A stretch of 64,000 nt of DNA from Shinisaurus crocodilurus. Lineage: Eukaryota; Chordata; Lepidosauria; Squamata; Shinisauridae. The stretch is from positions 7,183,980-7,247,979 of the forward strand of contig CM037877.1 in assembly GCA_021292165.1 (NCBI GenBank), written 5' to 3'. Below the pieces are notes generated by a model. The model searched no databases. It saw only the letters and a program-made list of their open reading frames with translations, and was not told the DNA's origin. Positions 22,202-32,909 of the stretch are shown here, piece after piece (positions within the stretch are counted from its first letter, which is position 1; every line of letters begins with the position of its first letter). The translations under genes were made by a program, and so were the position numbers.

Positions 22202-23089
22202 CTGGAACAAAGAGAGCAGGGAAAAAATATCACGCATTCACTGGCGTGGCAGCTCCGGGACAGAAGGAGCCATCGCTGCCACCACCGCAACGTATTTCCG
22301 GAGCTTTGGAGGGTCTCACAGATGCTCCCCCCCTTTTTTTTTGTGGAAAGGGAGCATTTAACTGGGCTGCCAAACAATTGACTTGTAGATGACGGATCCT
22401 CTGCTTCTTAGCCCACATCTCCATTAGCTGATGAACAAGCCTTACGATACAACCGCCTCTGTTCAGACCCCGTTGGACAGAGACTCACAACGTGAGGATT
22501 TAAATCAGACATTTCTCAGACTACACTAGTCACCCAAGAAAGTAAAAATAACATAACATAAAAAGCCAACCATACAGATCAATAGGGCCAGATTGGTACC
22601 CAACTGGTGTCTACTACAGGACAGAAGACAAAACAGCAGAGTACCGCTTGTTCTCACCTACTGTTCCCGGCTAAAACCACTCAAATGTATCGTTAATGAT
22701 TCTCAGTCCGTTCTGGACAATGACGCTTCCCTCTCAAAGGCCCTGGGTGGTAGGCCTGTACTTGCTTACTGACCGCTGCATGCTCTAAAATGGTTACTCA
22801 CCAGCAACAACAGACCTCATAAGAGAGATGCAGACACAGGAACCAGGCCATGTGGCAGACCCAGATTCCAGCCGTGTCCCCATATTTGCTCTGGCAACAT
22901 TACTCGCAGCAGGACCTAATAGTGCCATCCACAGCATCAGGGCTTCCGACACATGCTGTGACCCATGCCAGCATCTACCAGAAATGCCCGACTGCATTCT
23001 ACATATGACAAACAGGCCAGTTTCTTGAATAATAATAATAATAGATGGGCACAAATATGGTTTCAGAAATAATGGTAATGTTCAAAAAG

Positions 23090-23440
23090 CAGCGGGGGAA
23101 CCACTTCAACCTCCCAGGACACTCTGACCCCTGCTCCCACTCGCGGCTGGCCTGGAAAGAATCACGTCGGCCGCTCTCCGAGGTCAGGAAAGCAACCTCG
23201 GGGAGGGGTAAACGGAGGCGTTCCGGTGAGCAGGGAGGGGAGGAGACCAGAGAGGCCAGGAGGTGAGCCTCCTTCCCTCCCGCTATGAAATGCTCCAGCT
23301 AGACGGGCGGGGGAAAAAAAAACTCTGTCTAGTGAAAATGCAGGGCAGCAGGACTGGGAGGCAAAGATTGCCTCCGCCACTTCCCCCTCTCTGCACTGGG
23401 TGTCCATAAGCCCTCAAGTTCAGGGGCTTGTTGTGGGCAT
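23090..23440. repeat. Unnamed interspersed repeat, copy 2 (partial)
   Basis: Shares ggccgctctccgaggtcagg, gaaagcaacctcggg, ggaggagaccagagaggcca, ctagtgaaaatgcagggcag and ctctgcactgggtg with the copies at 11247-11806 and 30348-30782. The outer ends are missing. Confidence 0.55.
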
Positions 23441-23600
23441 CGCAACAGGATTACAGCTGACCAATACAAGGATGCCCGCGCTATCATCCAACAACTGCTT
23501 TGTGAACGGCCACTGTGGATAAGGTAATGATCACTGCATGTACTTCCTGCATTTCTATTCCCTCTGACCTCAGTGTTTAACAATTCGCTCCCCTTTGCCC

Positions 23601-23627
23601 TGTGTGTGTGTGTGTGTGTGTGTGTGT
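23601..23627. repeat. TG microsatellite
   Basis: About 13 TG units. On the transcript strand this is a CA repeat. Confidence 0.95.
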
Positions 23628-24782
23628 ATGATTGAACTCAGGATAACACTCCCTGCATCTGATGAAGTGGACTGTAGTCCACGAAAGCTTATGCGATGAT
23701 AAATGGTTAGTCTTTTAAGATGCCGCCCACAAGGCTCTTCATTGTTTTTGCTGCAATAGACTAGGACAGTGGGCCCCTCTGGAAATTAATTGATTATAGT
23801 ATTATGATTTTTAAAATGGCATTCTACCAAAACCATACTGTGAGACAGCTTACAATTTAATAAGCAGAGGCTATAATTGTGTGTGTGTGGGGGGAGAATG
23901 TCTTCAGTATTTTCTCTGTTTTCATTTGCTGTTACAAAAACACACCTGACGTGGGCCTTTAACTCTCAGCTCCACCAATTAATATTTGACCTCACTGATT
24001 AAAATTGGCTCCTATCATTTAACTACAGTTTTAGTTGGTGAAGCTCGCATTGCTGCTTTGAACAGGCTGCCTGGGGCCTACGGGAAAGTAAAAACTAATG
24101 CTGAACTGAAAAGGGGAGGTGGACAGCCTTGTGAAAAGCTTCATCGGTGTAGAAAAGGGGCCGAGAAACTGCTTCATTCTTAGAGTCATCCCTGATTGGC
24201 TAGGGTATGACCACTCGAGGAAACAAAATGCCTTCACTCTTCTGGACTTCATTGGCCCTTAGTGACATCAGAACACAGCTAAATCTGGTTGGCAACAGAG
24301 CACTGTCATGTCATCACATCTGGTAGGTGATCCTTGAACAGCTTGGATCACTCCAGGAGGAATGAAACACCGAGAAAAAAATAGCTACCGATGGAGCAGC
24401 AGAGATGGGGGTGGAGCCATGAGGAATATGTATCTGCAAACAGTTACAAATAGCCAGGGAAAAAAAGTGGTTGTTTTCTTCCACGGGTTGGTTGCCCCGT
24501 TGGAAATCACTCCTTTCAAGGCAAAAAAATCACATCCAGGATCCCATCAATGAACAACTTAAATTGCCTGAGCTGGGGAGAGATCCCATCTGCTGGCTTC
24601 AAAGGCTGCCACCAATGCTGAAAGCTGCATCAAGGGTCTGGCACCACCCAGCCCATCATGGGCAGCGGTAGGAGCCAAGTGGGTGCCAAGGTAGCCTGGA
24701 ATATGCTGGGGGGCCTGCAAGACCCAGCAAAACCGCAAGAGGTTGCTGGACCCCGTGGCACATGTGGAGTACGCCAGGCTCC

Positions 24783-25467
24783 CAGGGATGTTGAAGAGTC
24801 CTTGGTTTCGAGTCACGAGTCGAGTCACGAGTCTTTGGACCCGAGTCTCGAGTCCGAGTCTGAGTCCTTGGTCCAAAATGGTGACTCACGAGTCACGAGT
24901 CACTCCCAAAGCTGACTCCACAAGTCCCTATTAAAATCAATGGGGTTTTCCCCCAACAAAATAAGGCTACTTCAGATGTGTGGCTTAAATAAATTCTAGG
25001 CACAAGTGTGCCTTTTTATTTCAAAACTCTGCAACTGATTTTGGCAAGAACAGACCAGGCAGACAAACCCAAAATAACCAGGCAGGCAGAGGAGGCAGGG
25101 AACCCCAAAGCAGGCAGGCAGAGGCCTTTGTCTCGGACAATTCAAACTGTGGAACTGGTCAAGAAGAGACCAGGCAGGCAGAGGAGGCTGGGAACCCCAG
25201 ACAGGCAGGCAGAGGCAGCCAAACCCAAAATGTCTGAAAGGTTGCATTTTAGGAAAATGATTTTAAAAAATAAACTTGCTGTACTTCCTAAAACCTATCC
25301 ATGTTGCATTTGAGGAACACGATTTTGGAACACGAGTCCTTGGTCTCGAGTCCCGAGTCGAGTCTCGAGTCCCATTAAAAATATTGGGACTCGAGTCTGA
25401 CTCGAGTCAGAGGGGGGACTCAGTCTGACTCACGAGTCGAGTCCTGGAGTCCGAGTCCCCATTCCTG
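24783..25467. mobile_element. GAGTC-rich hAT-like element, long copy
   Basis: The ends are CAGGGATGTTGAAGAGTCC and GAGTCCCCATTCCTG. About 130 bp inside the left end and 140 bp inside the right end are dense with GAGTC/GACTC in both orientations. The middle has two related AGGCAGGCAGAGG-rich stretches (about 25056-25110 and 25160-25215). No transposase frame is present. The flanks (caggctcc/gactctgc) do not form a duplication, unlike the copy at 26790-27328. Confidence 0.7.
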
Positions 25468-26143
25468 GACTCTGCTTGAGTGCTGGGCGGGAGAGGCCCA
25501 GCAGCCAGCTGCAAGAAGTAGGAGAAGGACATTGGGTGACAATGAAACCGTGTCTTCCCGATCTGAGGTTCAGGGAGTGAGCAAGGCGACTCAGCAGGTG
25601 CTGGGAGCAGGTGTGCCAGCTCCCCCCCCCCTGGGCAAACAGGACACGGTGGAATATGCAGCTCAGCACTAGTACAAAACCAACAGTCGAAACTACGTAC
25701 GAATGACTTTGCTTCCAGGCCTCAGCGACAGGCACAGGGCGGCATTCTAATTCTCGCTCACCTTTGAAGGGAGGATTTGCAGATGCTTGCACACAGGACA
25801 CATCCCCAATGGGATAACCAATTGCAAAGGAGGAGAGGGATCCTGTCCCTTATCAGTTGTGCAAAAAAAAAAAAAATGTATGCCAGGGCAGGTGCAGCCT
25901 TCCTAGCTCCTGAATGACAAACTACGCCTGCCTAAATAAATCCCGGCTTCGACCAAAAATGGAAGGCATTTTTAGGGCTGTGCGAACAAACAAAACCCAG
26001 CGTGGTGAAAAATGGGAAGGATTATACAGTTTTGGGTTGCTTTCCCCCAGGGAACTTTTTGCCCTCCCCTTGAAAGCACATTTTCACCCCAGAAATATTC
26101 ATAAGCTGAACATTCACCACAGCAGCCTTCATGTCCTCTAAGG

Positions 26144-26258
26144 CAGTGTTCCCCAACCTTGGGTCCTCAGATGTTTTTGGCCTACAACTCCCAGCATGCC
26201 CCAGCCAGCGCGAGTTGTAGGCCAAAAACATCTGGGGACCCAAGGTTGGAGAACACTG
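26144..26258. mobile_element. Palindromic hAT-like MITE, CAGTGTTCTCC family
   Basis: Palindrome with CAGTGTTCCCCAACC and GGTTGGAGAACACTG ends and a perfect 8-bp duplication ctctaagg (26136-26143, 26259-26266). Confidence 0.88.
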
Positions 26259-26424
26259 CTCTAAGGGAGCTTCTGGAAGATTTGGCTGCCCACTGTTGGA
26301 ATCAGAATACTGGGCTTGATGGGCCTTTGTTCTGATTCAGCCGTGTTGTTCTTATTGTTCTTACATCCCCTGTCCTCTCTTTTGCAAGTTCTTTACCTCC
26401 TACAAGTGTGCCATGAAAATAGAG

Positions 26425-26515
26425 GCAGCAGATTTATGCTCAGCAGAAGAACAGCTCTTCAAAGCTTTCATCTCAGTTTCCCATCATAAATATGTTCCTC
26501 GTGACTGTGCCCCCA
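26425..26515. repeat. 91-bp segment also present at 46947-47037
   Basis: gcagcagatttatg to gactgtgccccca matches the distant copy at 90 of 91 positions (C/T at the fifteenth base). Flanking sequence differs at both sites. Confidence 0.85.
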
Positions 26516-26602
26516 TGTGGTGACTCCTGGAATTTAACTTACTCTGAATGCTTATTCAAGCATGCTCCAGCTTTGCCCATTGTGGCCAATATCCCCTGCC
26601 AC

Positions 26603-26625
26603 TGTGTGTGTGTGTGTGTGTGTGT
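26603..26625. repeat. TG microsatellite
   Basis: About 11 TG units, followed by a short CG/CA-rich stretch. Confidence 0.95.
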
Positions 26626-26789
26626 ACGCGCACGCCTTTGTAAGAAATATTCTCCATGTGAAACTTGTGCGACAACATGATTTAGTGATGTGGTTCAAAC
26701 CTGTATCAGAAATAAATGTGGAAACTGGGTCTTCGCCAGTCTAGAAGCAGAGTATAACGTATGGGGGCAATGCTTAGCAAAGTAAGTGG

Positions 26790-27328
26790 CAGGGATGTTG
26801 AAGAGTCCTTGGTCTCGAGTCACGAGTCGAGTCACAAGTCTTTGTACCCGAGTCTCGAGTCCGAGTCCTTGGTCCAAAATGGTGACTCACGAGTCACGAG
26901 TCACTCCCAAAGCTGACTCCACGAGTCCCTATTAAAATCAATGGGGGTTTTCCCCAACAAAATAAGGCTACTTCACACTCAGAGCAGCCACACAGAGTAA
27001 TCTCAGGTCCTTCCTCTGCCTCTCCCAAGTACGCAACACATCAATCAAAATAAATACATCTTGACACACTGTTGGGGCTGCACTCCTGGTAGCCGTCCAT
27101 AGTGGCCGAGCAGCGGCACACCTCGCTTCCATGCGCTCTTCGCCGGCAATCACGCTCCTCTCCACTCCTTCTGGCACAGCCCAGGGATGTTGAAGAGTCC
27201 TTGGTCTCGAGTCCCGAGTCGAGTCTCGAGTCCCATTAAAAATATTGGGACTCGAGTCCGAGTCGAGTCAGAGGGGGGACTCAGTCCGACTCACGCGTCG
27301 AGTCCTCGAGTCCGAGTCCCCATCCCTG
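26790..27328. mobile_element. GAGTC-rich hAT-like element, internally rearranged copy
   Basis: It starts CAGGGATGTTGAAGAGTCC and ends GAGTCCCCATCCCTG, flanked by a perfect 8-bp duplication gtaagtgg (26782-26789, 27329-27336). The left 185 bp match the long copy at 24783. The middle is replaced by about 200 bp of unrelated sequence. At 27183 a second CAGGGATGTTGAAGAGTCC head begins and continues into the shared right end. This looks like internal deletion with filler DNA after incomplete gap repair. Confidence 0.8.
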
Positions 27329-27361
27329 GTAAGTGGCCAGCAGACCAGGGGCAGGCAGCCT

Positions 27362-27470
27362 GGTGCACCCCCAGAAGTTTTGGACTACAGCTCCCATAAG
27401 CCCCAGCCAGCAGAGCCAATGGTCAGGGATTATGAGAGTTGTACTCCAAAACATCGAGAGGATTCCAGGT
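27362..27470. repeat. Foldback element, degenerate
   Basis: tgcacccccagaagttttgg, actacagctcccataagccc and agagttgtactccaaaacatc, gagaggattccaggttcc are inverted halves of the CCAGATGT family, now diverged. Confidence 0.5.
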
Positions 27471-28071
27471 TCCCGAGCCCCGTGTTAGATTAACTGAGTA
27501 TAAAGCATTTTTACTGATGAAAAGATAGTCCTGTTTAATCAGGCAGCATATTTTAATTTAATTTTTTTTTTTTTTTTAGCACAAGCACTTATAAAAGCTG
27601 CAGGGGGCTCTCAGAAGTGTCATTCCCTCTTTTGTATATGTGCGAGAGAATGGGGGATGCCCCTTCTAAGGTGATGTCTGCCGAGACTTATGTGTGCATT
27701 GTCTAAAAGCAGAAGGGAATTTGCTTCTCCCCCGCCCCTGTAGAATTTCCTCCTCATATGCAAATGCATGCAAATCTAATCAATTCATTAATAAATTATT
27801 GGACTAAAATGCATATGATTCATTGACTAAGATGTCTTTAACTGAATGAGAGTGCAAGTAAAACGGATTTAGCTAAGGCGAAGCCAAAAGAAGAGGTGTT
27901 TTTGAGAAGCGTGGCAATTTTTCTGGCATTGTGTCCAAACAGGTCAAAAGAGTTTGCTAATTTCGAATGAGAGGACATTGCTTTCTGAAGGCTGCTTCGT
28001 TTGCCCTTGATGACATCATGTCGTCGACAACCCTGACTGGCCACAGCTTGATGTGAAGTCATCTGACTCAC

Positions 28072-28175
28072 GGCATGATCCCCAATTGTTTGTGATCGGC
28101 ATGATCCCCAATTGTTTGTGATCGGCATGATCCCCAATTGTTTGTGATCGGCATGATCCCCAATTGTTTGTGATC
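28072..28175. repeat. 26-bp tandem repeat, four perfect copies
   Basis: The unit begins ggcatgatccccaattg and ends tttgtgatc. Four copies are identical (28072-28097, 28098-28123, 28124-28149, 28150-28175). Perfect identity implies recent expansion. Confidence 0.97.
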
Positions 28176-28599
28176 GCCTGTGTGGCTATTCACAGAAAGA
28201 AGAGGCACCCCCCCCCCTTTTTGGTCTTTAATAGAGCTGAAGCAGCAGATCAGGAATATGAGAGCAGACTCAAACAAAGTTAATATCTGCATAATTTAGG
28301 AGGAGGTGGAAGATGCGCTCCTCAAAAGCAGCCCATGAGCTCCAAGAATCAGAATGGGTGAACCGTGCACTCCAGCCCTACCTTTGCTTAAATTCCTCCG
28401 GGCGTCGAGATTTAGAGACGGTAAAACCAGAAGAAGACATCGCTGCAACCTTCTAGTCTTCGTTCTTGTAACTTTTAATTGGCTGCTGTTGCCGGGCAGG
28501 GCCTATACTGTCTCTTCCTCCCCAAGAAACGCCCACCCCACCCCCCGTTCACTGCCGCCGCATCATTTTATTTCTTTTAACTGTCCTTAGATCTGTTTG

Positions 28600-28830
28600 A
28601 AATGAAGGTGCTAAAGAAAAAGCCGGACCTTGCTATGGTTTCCTGTATCTTTGCACACATCATCGGGGTGTCAAGGTGGCGGCTCCTTGTTTGATTGTTA
28701 ATTACCCTTTCTTACTGCACGCCGCGCCAGACACTTTCACATTTTAATTAGCGATTTACTCTTCGTTGTAATTACTGATGGAGTGATTAGAAGCCCTTTT
28801 CTATTGCGGCACAATAGTGGTGTCCCTCGC
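28600..28830. promoter_or_regulatory. Candidate conserved non-coding block
   Basis: There are no repeats and no reading frame. The stretch has several homeodomain-type cores (gttaattaccc, ttttaattagcgatt, gtaattactgat, agtgattag) and a POU-like context upstream (tatgcaaatgcatgcaaat at about 27758). It stands out as non-repetitive in a repeat-rich intron. Function is inferred from composition only. Confidence 0.35.
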
Positions 28831-28999
28831 CCCACCTCCCGGTGCCTTAAAAGAGCACACCCGTTCATCTGGCATCCGTGGAATTTACTCTCCGGATTAG
28901 TCAGCGAACAGGCGATTTGGTAAAGTACACCAATAAGAGGCAGGCGGGAGGGAAATGCTTTTGTCTTTAATAGACTTGGTATAGCATTGCGGTAAGCAG

Positions 29000-29160
29000 T
29001 GTGTGTGGAGGGAAGGAGATTGGGGTGACAGAGATCAGCGGGAGGGCACGTACGGTGCAGCCAAAGGTCCTGGGTTCAATTCCTGGCATCTCTGGTGGAA
29101 GGCTCTTGGGTAACCAAGCTCTGAGTGACCCATATCTAAGACTAGGGGTGTGTGAGGAAT
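29000..29160 (+). mobile_element. tRNA-headed SINE fragment
   Basis: gtgcagccaaaggtcctggg followed by ttcaattcctggcatctctgg contains a B-box-like GGTTCAATTCC and the same body start as the SINE at 59008. It is degenerate. Confidence 0.5.
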
Positions 29161-29269
29161 CCAATAAGGTGGTGAAAATCCAATTGGATGTTCATGATTT
29201 GGCCCCCCTGGATTCTGGTTCGCCAGCCCTGTGCCTGGCGCCGACTCGCTATGGTGCACGTCAAGCCAG

Positions 29270-29495
29270 CTCACAGACTTCTGTCTCTAAGACGGGCCAC
29301 GATTTGCGCGTTTAAAAAAAAACCCGCCAAGGAAGTGTGCGTAAATGTACACAATTGCACAAATCGGCACCCGAAAAGCACGTGGTACCAAATAGTGTGA
29401 TTTGTGCAAATTTCCTTAGCGTTTTTTTTTTTTAAAATGTGCGAACCGCGGCCCGTCTTAGAGATGGAAGTCTGTGGGACCACCCCCACCCCCCT
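29270..29495. repeat. Palindromic repeat
   Basis: cacagacttctgtctctaag plus acgggcc pairs with ggcccgtcttagagatggaa plus gtctgtg. Inner arms cgatttgcgcgttt/aaaatgtgcgaaccg also pair, with an AT-rich centre around 29340-29400. It looks like a foldback element; no clear target duplication was seen. Confidence 0.55.
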
Positions 29496-30347
29496 ACTCG
29501 GCCCGCCTCCAATCCTCACATCGGAAGTGGGTAGGAAGTCCATCCATCTCAAATGAGCACATCCCTATTTAAAGACGTTGGAGACAGGTCCGGGCAACTA
29601 GATGTACCAAATGGTCTGACTCAACGTCAGGCAGTTATCACACGTTCAAGTCTCCTGTGCAGCTCTTGCCTTCTCCACAGATTCACAAGATGTCTTAGGT
29701 AAGCCACTATCCCTAGGGATAACAATACGGGGCCCACCTTACAGGATCGTTGTAAGGACTTATAGGGATGGATGTATCTTTTCTATGATTCTATGATCTG
29801 TCAATTTCGGTTTCTTTCACTCTCTCATTTTTCCAGTCTTCAGTTTGGTTCAACCTGAACTTTTCCCCAAACTTAGCATCCAATGTTAATCCTACGTAGA
29901 ATAGGTCCATTGAAATGAATGGGGATAAAGTTCGTTGTGACTAAAGTCTCATTCACTTCATTGGTCTACCCTGTGTAGGAACACTGGATACTACCCTTAA
30001 GTTCAGTTTGTCCCGAATGTTGAGATTTTTTTTTCCTTCTTAAAGTCTGCTGAAAACTTGTGAGCATTCCTGTGTGCATTTCTCCAAATACAGGCATTTT
30101 TTATATACACTTTTGCCTGGTACGCACATTGTTCTGCAAGCAATTTCCCTAAGATAATGCATTTTTAATGTTATTTTCACTAATATAGGCATTTGGTGTG
30201 CACTTCTCCTAATATGTGCATTTTTGTACATATTTTTGATTGGAGAACTCCACTGCAAAATCCAAAGAAGTGCGAATTTGGGAGAATAACGGAGTTTGAG
30301 TTCGTGCACTGAAAATGCAAAATGCAACATTTGCAGGCACCAAAGAA

Positions 30348-30782
30348 ACAATCCTATGGCCCTAGACGGTGCCTGAGGGGCCACAGGATAGTTCAGATTC
30401 CCAGCTCCGAGGTTGGAGGCTGCGTTTGGACCCTGGAGCAGGGAATCGGAGCTCTGCCCCCTTGCTACCAGCACGGAAAGGCCCGCTCCGGCTGCTCTCC
30501 GAGGTTGGGAAAGCAACCTCGGAGAGAGGTTAAAGGGGGCATTTTTGGGGGCGGGGAAGGGGAGGAGACTGGAATGGCCAGGATACAAGGTACCCTGGGG
30601 CATCCCCAGCTGTCTTCTCTCCCCCTCTGAGACACTCCAGCTAGACTGGCAAAAAAGCCCGGCTAGTGAAAATGCAGAGCAGGAGGGCGGGCAGGCAAAG
30701 ATGGCCTCCTCTGCTCCTCTAGCTCGGCATTGGATGCACGTCAGCCTCTGAGTTTGGGGGCTCACGGGCACCCTCATAGGGT
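30348..30782. repeat. Unnamed interspersed repeat, copy 3
   Basis: Runs from aatcctatggccctagacgg to ctcatagggtggtgccc with inverted CCTATGG/CTCATAGG-type ends. Large shared blocks with 11247-11806. A 245-residue minus-strand reading frame across it is fortuitous. Confidence 0.65.
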
Positions 30783-30930
30783 GGTGCCCAAAATGGGGGG
30801 GGGACGCTCACATTCAAATGCAAACTGAATGCATTTCTCCCCCATCTCTAGCTGAGTAGCACTGTGAGGACCCCCTCTCTACTTCAAGAAAATCTATTTG
30901 GATCCATAAGGGCTAGGAACTTGGCTTTTT

Positions 30931-30949
30931 TGTGTGTGTGTGTGTGTGT
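30931..30949. repeat. TG microsatellite
   Basis: About nine TG units following a T run. Confidence 0.9.
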
Positions 30950-31238
30950 AAAGGAAAACTCACTGTCTCTGGACACGTATTTCTGCATTCAGTAAGCATT
31001 CTGTAGCTCAGACAGATAGGTTGGGACGGGAGGGAGCAAGCCAACTCAACGGCTCAGATACGCTGCTGGCATGACTGAGCTGTGTTTTAGGGATGAGTGG
31101 GTCAGTCTATCGCCAGCCCATGCCAGGTTTGCAAGTGTTTGCTCTCTCTGGCAAGGGCTGAGGGCAGCGGTAAGCACCAACAGCTCCTCTTGTGCTGCCA
31201 CAATTGGCGGTGGCATCTGCTCCCTCCTACCCTTAGTG

Positions 31239-31331
31239 CAGTGTTCTCCAGCCTTGGGTCCCCAGATGTTTTTGGCCTACAACTCCCAGCATGCCCCAGC
31301 CAGCGTAGGGACCCAAGGCTGGAGAACACTG
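31239..31331. mobile_element. Palindromic hAT-like MITE, shortened copy
   Basis: CAGTGTTCTCCAGCC and GGCTGGAGAACACTG ends, with a perfect 8-bp duplication ccttagtg (31231-31238, 31332-31339). Most of the right arm is deleted. The two ends carry the same compensated change (CAACC to CAGCC, GGTTG to GGCTG). Confidence 0.88.
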
Positions 31332-31654
31332 CCTTAGTGGATCATGGGACTGGGAAGTTAAATGCAGAAGTGTCTGTGGTGGAAGGAAGACCTTGGGACA
31401 AGAAGCCCCATAACCCTGGAAGCCAGAGAAGAATTATGAACAAGAGAGCCGGCCCTTAGAATGTATCTCTGGGAAGATTTATGGGAGGTGAGATGGCTCC
31501 TCTAAGGGTCACGGCTCGCTCCTGTAAAATCTCCAGAGCGTGTCTCGATTTGACACGAGGCCATTACAATAAGCATCAGGTCACATCCTTGCATCTTCCT
31601 GCCTGCGAGGAGGGGCCTGCTGACCTCTCATTTATTTCATTATTTCCTCCCTCC

Positions 31655-31770
31655 CATAAGAACATAAAATGGTAAGAAGAGTTGTGCTGGATCGGACCAA
31701 AGATCTATCGATCCCAGCCTCCTTTCCCCACCACAGTGGTTAGTCAGATGTCTAGGCAAAGCCCTGAACA
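31655..31770 (+). mobile_element. Retroelement fragment, GCTGGATCAGACC family
   Basis: taagaagagttgtgctggat and cggaccaaagatctatcgat match the start of the repeat at 56882-57199. It is degenerate. Confidence 0.5.
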
Positions 31771-31802
31771 GAATCCTGCCTGCCTGCCTGCCTTCCTCCG
31801 GG

Positions 31803-31928
31803 GCAGTCTTCCCTAACCTAGTGAGGTGGCCTCCAGATGTGTTAGATTGCAACTCCCATGATCCCCCACCAGCATGTCCATTGATGGGAGTTGCAGTCTG
31901 AGAAACTGGAGTGCATCAGGTTGGAGAA
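31803..31928. repeat. Foldback element, CTCCAGATGT family
   Basis: cagtcttccctaacctagtg, cctccagatgtgttagattg and tgcagtctgagaaactggag, tgcatcaggttggagaaggc are inverted halves around gatcccccaccagc. Confidence 0.65.
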
Positions 31929-31956
31929 GGCTGCTGAACTAGGGAGATGATAGAGT

Positions 31957-32033
31957 CCTCAGCGTCACTTTGATTGTCAACATGCTGTATGATTTTAAAC
32001 GATGCGTAAACACTAAGGAATTTATTCCACCTC
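31957..32033. repeat. 77-bp direct repeat, left copy
   Basis: cctcagcgtcactttg to ttattccacctc is repeated at 32713-32789 with one difference. The two copies bracket a 679-bp interval that contains a palindrome (32300-32470). Confidence 0.9.
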
Positions 32034-32299
32034 TTCTTTCATTGTTTTCAAGAAAAAAAACATGTGGTTGTCTACTCCCTGACACACATTACAACGGTTT
32101 TTACACCTGGGGGAAAGGTGTGACTCTGTTGACTAGGAGATGGTTGCCATGCAGAAAGAGGTTGCACATCCAGTTTCAGCCTAGCATTAGGATAGGGCAC
32201 CCTGAGCCTATAGAAGAACAAGAGGGGAAGGCACCAATGTGTAAACAAAAACAAAAGAGAAAGAAGTCTCAGGTGCCAGTGAAAAACCGTTTAATGCCC

Positions 32300-32470
32300 A
32301 ACGTGTTTCGGTTTATACCTTCGTCGGGGGAGGGGGCAAAGGTTAATCCTAATATGATAGAAAAGAATTCTTCGGCTATCTCGTGACTCACGAGATAGCT
32401 GAAGAATTATTTTCTATCATATTGGGATAAACTTTTGGCCTTCAATGAAGGTGTAAACCAAAACACCTTG
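32300..32470. repeat. Long palindrome centred near 32390
   Basis: Arms of about 80 bp pair around ctcgtga|ctcacgag: gttaatcctaatatgataga against tctatcatattgggataaac, and gtttcggtttataccttcg against gaaggtgtaaaccaaaac. It lies between the two 77-bp direct repeats. Confidence 0.7.
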
Positions 32471-32712
32471 AGCCTATAGACATGCCCATGTTACATTGTG
32501 GTTGTTGTTGTTTTAAATTGCTTTAACGTGTCATGGCTTCCCTCCACGTAATTCTGGGAAATTTATAGTTGGGTGGTGTGCTGAGTGTTCTGTGGATGGA
32601 GCTCTCTAGACCCCCACCCCAAACTACAACTCCCAGGATTCCCTGGGAAGAGAGCATGGCTATTAAAGCAAGCGTAGCAATTTCCTCCAGGGCAGAATTT
32701 TACTGGCTGAGG

Positions 32713-32789
32713 CCTCAACGTCACTTTGATTGTCAACATGCTGTATGATTTTAAACGATGCGTAAACACTAAGGAATTTATTCCACCTC
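32713..32789. repeat. 77-bp direct repeat, right copy
   Basis: Matches 31957-32033 at 76 of 77 positions. Sequence outside the copies is unrelated. Confidence 0.9.
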
Positions 32790-32909
32790 AGTTGGTGGAA
32801 TTGGGAGGCTCGTTGTCATGTTCCAGATCTTCTCTTTTGGGCTCTCTAAACTTTTGCCATGTGCCAATGGAGGGAGCGGGGCCCTTCCGCTTAGTGGGTG
32901 TGGAAGAGC

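Noticed and set aside
24783..25467. GAGTC cluster as a CRISPR or phage attachment array
   Set aside because: The 5-mers are in both orientations at irregular spacing and lie inside elements with transposon ends and an 8-bp target duplication.
28072..28175. CRISPR-like array
   Set aside because: The 26-bp units abut with no spacers and the genome is vertebrate. It is an ordinary tandem repeat.
30040..30777. 245-residue open frame on the minus strand, the longest in the window
   Set aside because: It runs across an interspersed repeat (30348-30782) and a degenerate array. Its composition is unlike a folded protein, no family is recognisable, and parallel frames elsewhere in the repeat are broken.
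31957..32789. LTR retrotransposon or endogenous retrovirus
   Set aside because: The repeats are only 77 bp, lack TG...CA borders, and enclose no gag, pol, primer-binding or polypurine sequence.
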